A DNA stretch of 64,000 nucleotides from Nitrosospira multiformis. Lineage in GTDB: Bacteria > Pseudomonadota > Gammaproteobacteria > Burkholderiales > Nitrosomonadaceae. The position numbers and the translations under genes were made by a program. The stretch's first letter is position 1. Every line of letters begins with the position of its first letter. Below the pieces are notes generated by a model. It made no database searches, had not been told where the DNA came from, and saw only the letters and a program-made list of their open reading frames with translations. The stretch covers positions 2,232,001-2,296,000 of the forward strand of contig NZ_FNKY01000001.1 of the NCBI RefSeq assembly GCF_900103165.1, given 5' to 3'. Positions 33,756-42,863 of the stretch are shown here, piece by piece.

Positions 33756-34138
33756 TCACCCCATTCAACCTGATGGTGCCTGGCAAACAGGTCGATGAGC
33801 TTGTGCCGGATAACGCCTTCATTCTGGCGTTTGTCCAATCGTTCGTTGTAATTACGCGCGGCGTACTCGACCATGGCTTTTTTGTCCATGGCATGGAAAT
33901 CAACCACCGGCAGCGGCTCTTCAACCGATTTCTCCTCCGGCGCCAGTCCGATTGGTTCGTCTACTTTAAGCGCGCATGGTGCCTCTTCCTTTTCCCGCGC
34001 CCAGGTATCGGAAAACGCTAAAAGCCTTTCGGCGACCTCGGCGGTTACGTTTCTGACTTGTCCCGGTTCCCAGTGCAAACCAACGTTATTGATGCTGTCT
34101 TTTTTAACGCAGGCGCCTACGTATTTCACTTGAGGCAT
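33752..34138 (-). CDS. Phage protein sharing an N-terminal module with a second gene
   Basis: A 128-residue protein. Residues 1-45 (PQVKYVGACVKKDSINNVG, WEPGQVRN, then AERLLAFSDTW) closely match the start of the protein at 36999-37682. The rest is acidic and helical. Start 34138 is preferred: GGAG precedes it by six bases, and an in-frame ATG at 34150 overlaps the end of a terminator T-run. The shared module probably docks onto the particle. Confidence 0.65.
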   Translation of the reverse strand: MPQVKYVGACVKKDSINNVGLHWEPGQVRNVTAEVAERLLAFSDTWAREKEEAPCALKVDEPIGLAPEEKSVEEPLPVVDFHAMDKKAMVEYAARNYNERLDKRQNEGVIRHKLIDLFARHHQVEWGE

Positions 34139-34148
34139 ATCAGGCTCC

Positions 34149-34173
34149 ATAAAAAAAGCGATCTAAAGATCGC
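34149..34173 (-). terminator. Intrinsic terminator between late genes
   Basis: On the minus strand GCGATCT-TT-AGATCGC is followed by seven Ts, ATGGAG and the start at 34138. Same arrangement as at 27709 and 31256. Confidence 0.75.
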
Positions 34174-34206
34174 CTCATTACTGCTGTTTGCTATTAAGGT
34201 CGCTTT

Positions 34207-35478
34207 TCAGCGTTGTGTGATTGCCAGATACTTCCTGGTGACCGACAAATCATCCACCGCGCCAATATTGGGCGGATTATAAAACTGCTTTCCGTAAAAA
34301 TCCTTTCCTCCCACATAAGTTCCCGTCCTTTTGACGGTTACGGTCTGCGGTCGATAATGCGCGTCGACTTTCGCATTGCCGTCAAGATGGGTGTAATTTG
34401 TTGCTTTGGCATACGCGAGGACAGGGGTGGAACCAGCGGACTGTATGAGATTGTTCATTGCCACATTTTTGGTACCGAGAAGCTCTATGGCTCTCTGATG
34501 CGCCATGATCGTATTCTGCCTTGCATTAACCGTCGCACCCGATGTGCAGCCTATCCCTATCGTATTGCCACCCTGCCCCATCACAATATTGCTGTCGATA
34601 TCCGCGGTACTTGTAGCACCCAGGATATAGATGCCTTTATCCCCGATGAGCTTATTCCTGCGGATCTTGACGCCAGTCACAAAATTCACCGATAACGCTC
34701 CCGCCCCTTCCGCATTGCCGATCAATTCGCAATCTTCGACAACAATATCGCTCGCAGGAATCAGAACACCTGTTCCGAGCACCATGGGCTGCTTCTGGGA
34801 ATTATTTGAATGATCGAGCAGGCATCTGCGCCAGCGGGAATTAGACCTGCAATAATGATGCGCGATGCAATCGCCCAGACCTCCATTGGTATTATTGATT
34901 CTTCTGACTACGATATCTTCGCCTGTTACACTGCCGGCATGGCATATCCCATCGCCAGCGCAATCCTCAATCAGAATATTGTTATATCTCACGCCTGACC
35001 CTTGAATCCAGATTGCAGCCAGGTCATACGCATAAATATGATGAATATACAGATTCTTTAACTGGACAGCAGTTACAAAATCCGCTTTCTGATCGACGGT
35101 TCCGGTGGAGTGCCCCTCATAAATTCCATAATTCTGGCAGTTGTAAACCTCGAAGCCATCCATCAGAACGTTATAGCGATCCTGCATGTTAATGCCTATG
35201 CTATTCCCATTGCCATTGACCCTTGCCGCACCCTGAATGCCGGTGATGCGCTCACCTGTCTGGGCACGGTAAACGCCCATTATTATCGGCGCCGTAGCGC
35301 TTGCGCCATTCCTGCTGCATCCGATGGTCCCGGTAAAAGTAGTACCCTGTTTTTGCAAAAGAACATCGCTGCTGCCTGCGCCTGCAGCGGCCCACGCGCT
35401 GCTCCAGGTATTGAACGGAGAGGCAAGGCTGCCCGTACCATTCGTTGATGCTGTGGGATCTACACAGTATGTAGCCAT
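34207..35478 (-). CDS. Beta-helix tailspike-like protein, copy 2
   Basis: A 423-residue protein. The start MATYCVDPTASTNGTGSLAS with SPFNTWSSAW is the typical entry of pectate-lyase-like parallel beta-helix proteins. Regular coils follow, with Asn-rich turns (IEDCAGDGIC, VEDCELIGN). A C-terminal cap ends in NPPNIGAVDDL. It closely resembles its neighbour at 35666-36916 over the whole length, so they are tandem paralogs. A receptor-binding or depolymerase spike is likely; no catalytic triad was identified with confidence. The ribosome site is weak. Confidence 0.8.
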   Translation of the reverse strand: MATYCVDPTASTNGTGSLASPFNTWSSAWAAAGAGSSDVLLQKQGTTFTGTIGCSRNGASATAPIIMGVYRAQTGERITGIQGAARVNGNGNSIGINMQDRYNVLMDGFEVYNCQNYGIYEGHSTGTVDQKADFVTAVQLKNLYIHHIYAYDLAAIWIQGSGVRYNNILIEDCAGDGICHAGSVTGEDIVVRRINNTNGGLGDCIAHHYCRSNSRWRRCLLDHSNNSQKQPMVLGTGVLIPASDIVVEDCELIGNAEGAGALSVNFVTGVKIRRNKLIGDKGIYILGATSTADIDSNIVMGQGGNTIGIGCTSGATVNARQNTIMAHQRAIELLGTKNVAMNNLIQSAGSTPVLAYAKATNYTHLDGNAKVDAHYRPQTVTVKRTGTYVGGKDFYGKQFYNPPNIGAVDDLSVTRKYLAITQR

Positions 35479-35522
35479 TATTCAGTATGGTTCTGTAATT
35501 GAGGAAATACACCGCCAGTGAC

Positions 35523-35557
35523 CTCGATTTCTTGACCCGATTTCCCGAGAAATCGAG
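35523..35557 (-). other. Hairpin between the two spike genes
   Basis: CTCGATTTCT and AGAAATCGAG form a perfect 10-bp stem with a 15-nt loop in the 187-bp gap between the paralogous spike genes. No T-run follows on either strand, so RNA stabilisation or a weak attenuator is more likely than termination. Confidence 0.5.
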
Positions 35558-35665
35558 CAAACGGAGGAGTTCCAGCAAAATCTTGCAAGAACTCCCCGTA
35601 AAAATCATATGACAGTCATTGTTGGATTCCCCGGGAGGAGCCGATTATCCCCATTGCGGGTTCAA

Positions 35666-36916
35666 TTACTTCGTGGCAAACGATAGCTCATCCACCGCTC
35701 CGATATTGGGGGGATTGCTAAAGTCACCACCGTAATAGTCCTTTCCTCCAAGATAAACACCGGCCCCTTTCACTGCGGGCGTTTGCGGGCGGTAGAACAG
35801 ATTGAGCGCGGGGTCGCCCTCGACATTGGTATAATTATTTGCTTTGGTATACGCGATAATCGGCGAAGGACCGGTAGAGTAGACGATGTTATTTTTCGCC
35901 ATGTTGTTAGTCCCGGTAAGCTCTATGCCCCTTTGATGGCCGATAATAGTGTTATGCCGTGCATTGACCGTTGCCCCTAATGTGCAACCAATGCCAATGG
36001 TATTTCCACCCTGTCCGATAATGATATTGCTGTCGATATCGGCAGAACTGGTGACTCCCAGAACATAGACCCCCTTGTTCCCGGTGAATTTATTCCTGCG
36101 GATCGTAACCCCGGTTACAAAATTTACCGATACCAGCCCAGCCCCTTCCGCACTGCCAATAAATTCGCAGTCTTCAACAACAATGTCGCTCGCAGTAATC
36201 AGAACGCCAGTTCCGAGCACCATGGGCTGCTTCTGGGTATTATTGGAATGATCAAGCGAACATCTGCGCCATACGGAATTGGATCTGCAATATTGATGCG
36301 ATATGCAATCACCCAGACCTCCTGCGGTATCGTTGATCCTCCGGATAGTGATGTCTTCGCCGATGGCGCTGCCGGCATGGCATATGCCATCACCGGCACA
36401 ATCCTCGATCAGAATATTGTTGTATTTAACGCCTGAACCCTGGATCCAGATTGCGGCCAGATCATATGCAAATATATGATGCACATATAAATTCCTGAAC
36501 TGGATAGCGGTCACATAGTCGGCCTTTTGATCCAGGGTTCCCGTGGGATGTCCTTCGTAAACCCCATAGTTCTGACAATTGTAAATCTCGAAGCCATCTA
36601 TCAGTATGTTGTAGCAATTTTGCAGGCTGATGCCGATGCTACCGCCATTGCCATTGATCTTCGCTGCCCCTCTTACCCCCACGACACGTTCTCCGGTAAT
36701 GGCGTTATAAACGCCAACAACAATTGGAGCGTCGGCGTTTGCGCCATTTTTACTGCATCCGACGGTGCCGGTAAAAGTCGTGCCCTGTTTTTGTAAAAGC
36801 ACATCGCTGCTACCCGCACCTGCCGCGTTCCAGGCACTGCTCCAGCTATTGAAAGGTAGGGCGAAAACACCCGTGCCATTGCATGGAGCAGTCGGATCTA
36901 CGTAATATGTGGCCAT
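35666..36916 (-). CDS. Beta-helix tailspike-like protein, copy 1
   Basis: A 416-residue parallel-beta-helix protein nearly colinear with the protein at 34207-35478: both share the YYVDPT/YCVDPT start, VLLQKQGTTFTGT, AIWIQGSGV and NPPNIGAVDEL/DDL. Start 36916 is chosen since AGGA precedes it; the frame could extend ten residues to 36946 without support. Tandem spike genes allow two receptor specificities or a hetero-oligomer. No enzyme site is claimed. Confidence 0.8.
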   Translation of the reverse strand: MATYYVDPTAPCNGTGVFALPFNSWSSAWNAAGAGSSDVLLQKQGTTFTGTVGCSKNGANADAPIVVGVYNAITGERVVGVRGAAKINGNGGSIGISLQNCYNILIDGFEIYNCQNYGVYEGHPTGTLDQKADYVTAIQFRNLYVHHIFAYDLAAIWIQGSGVKYNNILIEDCAGDGICHAGSAIGEDITIRRINDTAGGLGDCISHQYCRSNSVWRRCSLDHSNNTQKQPMVLGTGVLITASDIVVEDCEFIGSAEGAGLVSVNFVTGVTIRRNKFTGNKGVYVLGVTSSADIDSNIIIGQGGNTIGIGCTLGATVNARHNTIIGHQRGIELTGTNNMAKNNIVYSTGPSPIIAYTKANNYTNVEGDPALNLFYRPQTPAVKGAGVYLGGKDYYGGDFSNPPNIGAVDELSFATK

Positions 36917-36998
36917 AATTTTTATTCCTATAAAAGAATTTAACAACGAATAATAAGCTGCCGTCCTTAACTGAATTGCATATAGACGGCTAACCTGC

Positions 36999-37682
36999 TC
37001 AGTCTCCCAGGAAATGCAGAGCCCGGTAGTACTCCAACACCAAACTATCCCCGCTACTCGCCCTCTGCCCGATGAGTTCGACAGTGTTGGTCAGGGAGAA
37101 ATCGATTGTTGCAACTGCTGGAAAACCTGCTCCGGCAGCGAAATAACCAGAATTTGCAGAGTACGGAAGAATCTGCGAATTCAGGGAATTCCGGTTTATC
37201 ATTACCCACAACGGGGCCTCCGCCATGGCGGTTGTGCGCGTCACGTTAAACAGCACGGTCCCAGCTATGGCAATTCTCAAAAACTTGTTGTTCGCGCTGC
37301 TGGTGAATGTCCATAGCGGTTCAATCTGCAGGATACTGTTAACCCCCAGCGTTCTGGCTGGAATGGGAAATGATGCGAGTACCTCATTGATACCGGCTGA
37401 AGTGCATGGTGCCGCAACCGCCGTACTGGACAATACTTCGATCGAGCGCGAGATTATCGGGTAGGTATCGCCGGCGTTTCCCACCAATCCACCGATGTCG
37501 CCGAATGAATCCTTGGTTAGCCATACGTCAGAGGCCGCCACTACCCAGGAGTCCGGATATGCCAGCAGTCTTTCCGCGTCTCCAAGGGTCATATTCCGCG
37601 TTTGGCCCGGTTCCCAGCTCATCAGCGACCCGGGTATGGAATCCACCTTACGAACCGTTCCGATATACCTTACCAGTGGCAT
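36999..37682 (-). CDS. Phage structural protein with shared N-terminal module
   Basis: A 227-residue protein. Residues 1-48 (PLVRYIGTVRKVDSIPG, WEPGQTRN, AERLLAYPDSW) match the N-terminus of the protein at 33752-34138. The remaining 175 residues are a beta-sandwich-like domain with NSLNSQILPYS and LIGQRASSGDSLVLEYY, of a type seen in phage appendages. AGGAGG precedes the start. It is probably an appendage or decoration protein that docks through the shared module. Confidence 0.65.
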   Translation of the reverse strand: MPLVRYIGTVRKVDSIPGSLMSWEPGQTRNMTLGDAERLLAYPDSWVVAASDVWLTKDSFGDIGGLVGNAGDTYPIISRSIEVLSSTAVAAPCTSAGINEVLASFPIPARTLGVNSILQIEPLWTFTSSANNKFLRIAIAGTVLFNVTRTTAMAEAPLWVMINRNSLNSQILPYSANSGYFAAGAGFPAVATIDFSLTNTVELIGQRASSGDSLVLEYYRALHFLGD

Positions 37683-37762
37683 TTCGCCTCCTTAGACGTA
37701 CCAGGCAGCCTCTTTTCTGCTTTTGCATAGACGCCACCTGGTATTGTTTGCGATGATCCGAC

Positions 37763-38209
37763 TTACTTGATTCCTGCCGCATCACCCTTGACGATTGCGG
37801 TTACCTTGCCGGCTGCGAATGTTGCCGCTGCCGCCGAAAGCGTGATGGTTAGAAATACCGGTTTCTCGAACTTGACTGGCTGAAATGCCAATGAAGTACG
37901 CCCGGCTGTATTGAGAAAGGTTTTTCCTGCCGCGGCAAAATAGTCATCGACGGCTGCAGGTCCATCCGCCGCATTGAGCGGCGCATAGCCTACCTTGCAG
38001 GCGATAGTTGGGGAAACATTCGTATCGAGATCATCATTGACGATGTCAACGTCAGTCACATCCGTGCCGGCTGGAATGATGACGGAACGGTAGATGTCAC
38101 CCACGGCGCCAGCGGTCGGTGTCACCGAGCCATAAACGACGGTCGTATTGCCATATCCCCCCATGTGACGCGATTTGCTATACAAATCCGGTGCATTGAA
38201 AGTAGCCAT
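37763..38209 (-). CDS. Putative capsid decoration (cement) protein
   Basis: A 148-residue beta-rich protein immediately after the major capsid gene. Residues 28-140 have alternating beta-strand and turn pattern with AGAVGDIYRSVIIPAG and KPVFLTITLSAAAATF. Small beta proteins in this position are often cement or head-fibre proteins that stabilise capsids. No direct family call is possible. A ribosome site AAGGAG is present upstream. Confidence 0.6.
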   Translation of the reverse strand: MATFNAPDLYSKSRHMGGYGNTTVVYGSVTPTAGAVGDIYRSVIIPAGTDVTDVDIVNDDLDTNVSPTIACKVGYAPLNAADGPAAVDDYFAAAGKTFLNTAGRTSLAFQPVKFEKPVFLTITLSAAAATFAAGKVTAIVKGDAAGIK

Positions 38210-38300
38210 GGTAAAAAACTCCTTGAGAATGAATGGACGTGAAGGCAGCGGAGCGTTGAAAAGACTCCGTTTATCTGTCCTGGATTAAAAAGCTGCGGGA

Positions 38301-39572
38301 TTAAAGAGAAACGACGGAATCGACCGCAATTACGCCGAAGTCGGTCGGTACCTTCGTGCCGGTACCATCATTGATCGACAGGCGTACTTTGCCCTTGCCG
38401 CATACCCGCTCACCCATGACCTCCAGATTGCTCTCAAAGTTGTACCAGTGTTCCTTCCAGCCGAACTGCATGCCGCTGACCCCTGTTTTGCCGTAAGCCA
38501 CCCCAAGTGCTTGCGCACCCAGCAAAAGGCCGCGCTCGACGGCATAACCGGCGCTCAGCGAGGCGTTGATGGCCTGGTCGGTTTCGGCTGCGGTCGCCGC
38601 ATTGGCGGCGGTGACGACTTTTGTGTTTTCGCCGGGCAGAAAACGAATGGCCCGCTCGTTTTTTATTACCAGAATACCGTTCCACATGCCGGCCTCACCG
38701 GCAAACAACGGATGGCGGGTATCCAGATAGGCGGCGCGATTCACGGCATTCTGCTGGAATGCCCGCAGAGAGCCTTCGGCCAGCAATATCGAATACTGGT
38801 TCGGCGTGGCGAGAAATACCCACATTTTCGACGTCTGTGCAGCCCGGTCGCCGGCAAGCTTTACTGACTGCAAGGGCTGGTCCATGTCGTCCAACCGCTT
38901 GCGCAGATTGTCCAGATGCATCAATTTGAATTGATCGGTGGAAACGATGGACCCCAATTGCTGCCCACCGGCGGTGAGATTGGCGCCGTTCACCACGAAA
39001 TGCCGGTTATAGGTCGGTGCCTTGACCGGGTTTACCATAACCGAAGCGAAATTGGCGCTGCTCTGGAGCGGTATCGCCCAATCCGTGCCGATCTGCGACC
39101 CGCGCGAGCCCGCCAGATGCACCAGCGATTCCTGCGTATCGAAGCGCGGGAAATAACCGGATAGCTGCGCCAGCGCGATCTCACGCAGGTTATGCTTGGT
39201 GCGTTGCTGCGACATGCTGCCGCCCGCATCGATCACCTTGCTCGCCAGATCGATCTTGATTTCCATCGAAGAAAATGACAGCGTGTCGCCCTTGCCTTCG
39301 CGATTGATATCTCCCATCAACGGTTCTCCGCTGACGGTATCGACCAGATCGAGCGTAACGATATCACCGGCATTTTTCATCAGATTGTCGATCCTGACGA
39401 TCGGCATGCCCGGTTGCGTCTGCCCGGCGATCTTCTCCATCGCGGCGGATGGTTCCACCGGCCCAGCCAGATTCTCCATCGCCGATGCGCCCTTCAGGGT
39501 ATTGGCAAAAAGTGCGGCGCTATAATGTTTCACCGCAATCGAGCTGCCGCTTGCTACATTAGTTTCAGCCAT
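38301..39572 (-). CDS. Major capsid protein, N4-gp56 family
   Basis: A 423-residue protein with the family pattern: SSIAVKHYSAALFANTL near the start, the GDIVTLDLVD strand, a KVIDAGGSMSQQRTKHNLRE segment where the helix-rich spine would be, and a C-terminal ALGVAYGKTG...FGWKEHWYNFE region. HK97-fold capsid proteins of this group form the icosahedral shell of N4-like and related podoviruses. It follows the scaffold gene by 11 bp. Size is normal for the family. Confidence 0.88.
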   Translation of the reverse strand: MAETNVASGSSIAVKHYSAALFANTLKGASAMENLAGPVEPSAAMEKIAGQTQPGMPIVRIDNLMKNAGDIVTLDLVDTVSGEPLMGDINREGKGDTLSFSSMEIKIDLASKVIDAGGSMSQQRTKHNLREIALAQLSGYFPRFDTQESLVHLAGSRGSQIGTDWAIPLQSSANFASVMVNPVKAPTYNRHFVVNGANLTAGGQQLGSIVSTDQFKLMHLDNLRKRLDDMDQPLQSVKLAGDRAAQTSKMWVFLATPNQYSILLAEGSLRAFQQNAVNRAAYLDTRHPLFAGEAGMWNGILVIKNERAIRFLPGENTKVVTAANAATAAETDQAINASLSAGYAVERGLLLGAQALGVAYGKTGVSGMQFGWKEHWYNFESNLEVMGERVCGKGKVRLSINDGTGTKVPTDFGVIAVDSVVSL

Positions 39573-39583
39573 TTCATATATCC

Positions 39584-40582
39584 TTAGTCAAGTTCGGATC
39601 TCAAGGCTGCCGCCTGTTGCGAGGGCATCTTCATCAATTGCCTGGCCAGTTCATGCGGACTCAGGTTCTCGAGTTGCTCACGCTCGGAAGCGGGGTTTGC
39701 GCCTCCTTGAATATCCGATAGGGTTGTGGGTTTCCTGGCCGGCGCGCGCTCAAGCTTTGCTTTTGCTTCGGCTTTTGTTTGCTCGGGATCGGTTTGTTTC
39801 TTTGGTAATGAAGCTTCTGGCATAATCGCCCTGACACGCCGGACAACTTCCTCAAATCTTTCGGAATAAGGTTTTGCAGCCCACTTGCCGCTCGTTCTCA
39901 GAATCTCATCCTGTTTGATGGCTTCATCCCACGCTTGCGGATCGTTGCTTTCCCAGTACACCAGATCAGAGTTATTGTCCTTGGCCTCGGCTACCTGCTC
40001 TTCAATGCGGAGCTGTCTCGTACGATCGGATTCCTCCTTTTCGCGTTTCAGTTCCGCAAGTGTTTTTTCAAGCTTTTCGCCTTGCCTGCGGCTTCCTTCA
40101 AGAACAGCGCTAACCACCTGGTACAGCTCGGGCATGTCTTCCTTGATACGCTCCAGGTGCGCGTCGATGGCTTTATCGGCCAAGGTGATGCCGGCACCGG
40201 TTGCGTTCTCCTTTTGCTGCAGAAGCGCCTCCAGTTTTTCAGCCGCTTTATTGCTTTCCAGCCGTGCGGCCTGTAACTGTTCGCGTAGCGCCGAGTTCTC
40301 CACCCGCAGTTCCTTGTGCTTCTCATAAGGGATCACGCCTTTGCCGCTCTTGTTCAGAACGACCGGCATATCCTCCCCCACGGCGGACAGCACGCCACTG
40401 GTCGAGTCATTGAGCGCGTCCCGCTTCTCCTCCTGTCCGGGCTCGTCTTTTGCCCTGGTTTTTTCCTCCTCCTTCTGATTGTCCAGAATTTCTGAGAGAC
40501 GGTCCGGGTCGCTCTCCAGCATCTCGATCTGTTCCGGCGTCAGATTTGCAATTTGTTCATCCGTAAGCTGATCTACTTCCAT
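39584..40582 (-). CDS. Scaffolding protein
   Basis: A 332-residue, highly charged, helical protein: an acidic N-terminus (DQLTDEQIANLTPEQIEML), long coiled coils (about 90-185, LREQLQAARLESNKAAEKLE) and a basic C-terminal part ending in a short LSPHELARQLMKM helix. The composition and place just before the major capsid gene are those of phage scaffolding proteins, which shape the procapsid and then leave. No protease domain is visible. Confidence 0.82.
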   Translation of the reverse strand: MEVDQLTDEQIANLTPEQIEMLESDPDRLSEILDNQKEEEKTRAKDEPGQEEKRDALNDSTSGVLSAVGEDMPVVLNKSGKGVIPYEKHKELRVENSALREQLQAARLESNKAAEKLEALLQQKENATGAGITLADKAIDAHLERIKEDMPELYQVVSAVLEGSRRQGEKLEKTLAELKREKEESDRTRQLRIEEQVAEAKDNNSDLVYWESNDPQAWDEAIKQDEILRTSGKWAAKPYSERFEEVVRRVRAIMPEASLPKKQTDPEQTKAEAKAKLERAPARKPTTLSDIQGGANPASEREQLENLSPHELARQLMKMPSQQAAALRSELD

Positions 40583-41003
40583 CGCCGTTTTCTCCTACTG
40601 CTTAACCCAGTGAGCGGGCCGCCCGGGTATGAGCGGGTTGATAAAACTTCGGTATTGCCGTAAGCGCGCTTGAGTTATCCGGAAATCCGGATAACTGAGT
40701 CTGGCAGTCCGGGAACGAAAAAGCCGCTCGAAAGCGGCTGGTATAGGCTGGATATAGGATGGGCGCGTTTGATTCTCCGGCTTGCTATCTTGAGCAGGCC
40801 CGCGGAATCCGTATCAATTGATAATCTCTTCCGCCACAGAGCCCTTTATATCGGTATCCAGTAGCGCCGCATGAAAATCCCTTCTCTTCCTGATCATAAG
40901 ATAATCATTTAACATTATTAAATATCTTCATGTTTAATATAAGGTTATTCATATTTAGATCGGCATTCGGATGACTCTTTACCGCCTGAGTCATCACTTG
41001 GGG
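40583..41003. other. 421-bp gap inside the late operon
   Basis: The only sizeable gap in the late genes. It holds an 8-bp stem hairpin (GATGACTC at 40970, GAGTCATC at 40988) right after the portal stop, an AT-rich centre, and a terminator at 40716-40740. No coding sequence is supported. It could contain a promoter for the capsid genes, but none was clear. Confidence 0.6.
40716..40740 (-). terminator. Intrinsic terminator between portal and scaffold genes
   Basis: On the minus strand AGCCGCT-TTCG-AGCGGCT with a UUCG-type tetraloop is followed by TTTTT. It lies 134 bp before the scaffold gene. Confidence 0.8.
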
Positions 41004-42863
41004 CTATTGCTGCGTGGCAGCCTGGAATGGTTGGCGCATGACGGGTGCTTGCTGGTCCTCTTCAACTACACCACCCGCCCTGCGTAACTGATCAGCCAGC
41101 TCATGCCGGTTCGGCACATCGGACAGTTCCAGCATGGCCGGATACAGCACGGCCTGGTATGCAGGCGGTGCCGCCTGCACGATCTGGGTGAAAGCTTGCA
41201 GCTGCTGTGCCCTGAAACTCGGCGTAGCCGGTATGTCTTCCAGCACGACCCTGACCTGGGCGGTCTCGATATCGTTCTCGATCACAGGGCCGGAATGGGT
41301 CATGACTTCGCGGTTGAAATAAACCGTCCTCTGTTTGTTGCCCCGCTTCACCGCTATGGCCGTCTGCCTGCCCAGTAAGTCGTACTTGATGAATGCCAGA
41401 AGCTGTTGTCCCACCAGCCGCCGGGCATAGCGGAAATTATCGTTGGGTTCCGCCAGTACGGTGGAGCCCTGCTCCACCAGATTGTTGATGGCAACACCGC
41501 TCGCGGCCTGCGTCGATGCGCCGAGCATTGCCCGGTACACGCCGCTCACCGCTTCAATCCTGTGCTTGCGCTCTTCCACCAGTTGGAACACCTGCGCGGC
41601 CAGCGCATGCTCGCGCGTCACCTTGAATCCGCCCGCATTCCTGCGCTGGGCATTCAGAACGGTCATCGAGCGCAGGCTGCTGATGTTGTGCGCAACCTCC
41701 TGATAGGTATTCTGGCTCAAATCGAGCGCATCGTTATCCACCTCGACTTTTACCGAATTCAGGACTTCATACAGCAAAATATCCAGATCGAGGATCTGAT
41801 CCTGCGGCCCCCGCATATCGCGGATCAATCCATACGGTACCCGGCTGCGGTCCTTGCGGAAGCACCAGAACGGGACATAGGGAAAATCACGATGCGGCAG
41901 CGGGCTGGGTACATCCATTAATTTGTGCGGTCCCAGCCAGATTGCCACGCGCATTCTCGGCAGCATGGATCTCTGAACGTGCACCAGGCCAGCGCTGAGT
42001 GCTGCCTCATGGTAGGGATTATCTTCGCGGTATTCAATCGCCTTGCCGTCGGGCAATACCAGAACGTAGGCATCCTCGAAATGCCGGTACCACAGCTCGG
42101 ATAAACGTACCATGCCCGAGTTGCGGTTGAGGTAATCCTCCTGGCTATGTCCCCACGTCTGGCCCCATGCCTGCTCGATTTCGTATGCTCTGGCCATGCC
42201 CGTATCGGCACCATCGTATACGTCCAGATTATTCCAGCCGTTCCAGCTATTACCGATAAGCGCCTGCTGTTCCGGAAACATCCTCGCAGCCTGCGCACGG
42301 TCAACCCACTTATCGCGTCGTAAATAACGCGCGTCCGATAGATCCGGCTCCTTCGACGTCCAGTCCCACCAGATTTCGTTGCGATGAATCTCCCGCACCC
42401 GGTACGGATACCTGAGCGGATCGAATTCGCGTGAGACCTCAACCCATCCGACTCCTGCCCGGATCATGCTGGAATAAGCGTCAGACATTGCCCTGTCCGC
42501 CCTGGATTCCGCTTCGACCTCCTTGATTTTCGCAGAGAGCCCCTCGGCAATCTCGGCCTGCTGCTCATCGTCGGACGTGATCTTGTAATCCGTGCGGCTG
42601 CGCGCCTCGATCCCCAGCACGGCATTGATGGTCGGCTTGATCAGATTCGAATCCTGCGGTGGAATACCCGCCTCTTTCAGGCGCCGGATTACCTCGACGC
42701 TGGTCTGCGCGCCGTCGTAATAATCGCAATCCGTATCCGAATCCAGACGCCACTTCGGCTGATTGCGAATATCCCGGCAGATCCCGCTGTATGCCTCGAC
42801 TGATATGTCTGACGCTATGTCCGCCATATCCACTGTGTCCACCCTGCCGGTATCCAGGATCAT
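41004..42863 (-). CDS. Portal protein, P22-like
   Basis: A 619-residue portal protein. Features include an N-terminal clip/stem build-up with SNLIKPTINAVLGIEARSRT (about 72-91), a central KDRSRVPYGLIRDMRGPQDQ region with the conserved portal helix, and a Gln-rich helical C-terminus like the P22 barrel. The dodecamer forms the DNA entry channel and the joint for the tail. The start overlaps the terminase large gene by four bases. Full length, no disruption. Confidence 0.88.
   Translation of the reverse strand: MILDTGRVDTVDMADIASDISVEAYSGICRDIRNQPKWRLDSDTDCDYYDGAQTSVEVIRRLKEAGIPPQDSNLIKPTINAVLGIEARSRTDYKITSDDEQQAEIAEGLSAKIKEVEAESRADRAMSDAYSSMIRAGVGWVEVSREFDPLRYPYRVREIHRNEIWWDWTSKEPDLSDARYLRRDKWVDRAQAARMFPEQQALIGNSWNGWNNLDVYDGADTGMARAYEIEQAWGQTWGHSQEDYLNRNSGMVRLSELWYRHFEDAYVLVLPDGKAIEYREDNPYHEAALSAGLVHVQRSMLPRMRVAIWLGPHKLMDVPSPLPHRDFPYVPFWCFRKDRSRVPYGLIRDMRGPQDQILDLDILLYEVLNSVKVEVDNDALDLSQNTYQEVAHNISSLRSMTVLNAQRRNAGGFKVTREHALAAQVFQLVEERKHRIEAVSGVYRAMLGASTQAASGVAINNLVEQGSTVLAEPNDNFRYARRLVGQQLLAFIKYDLLGRQTAIAVKRGNKQRTVYFNREVMTHSGPVIENDIETAQVRVVLEDIPATPSFRAQQLQAFTQIVQAAPPAYQAVLYPAMLELSDVPNRHELADQLRRAGGVVEEDQQAPVMRQPFQAATQQ

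Noticed and set aside
34207-36916. Diversity-generating retroelement with variable and template repeats
   Set aside because: The similarity is spread over whole genes, there is no reverse transcriptase in the window and no adenine-specific change pattern was seen.
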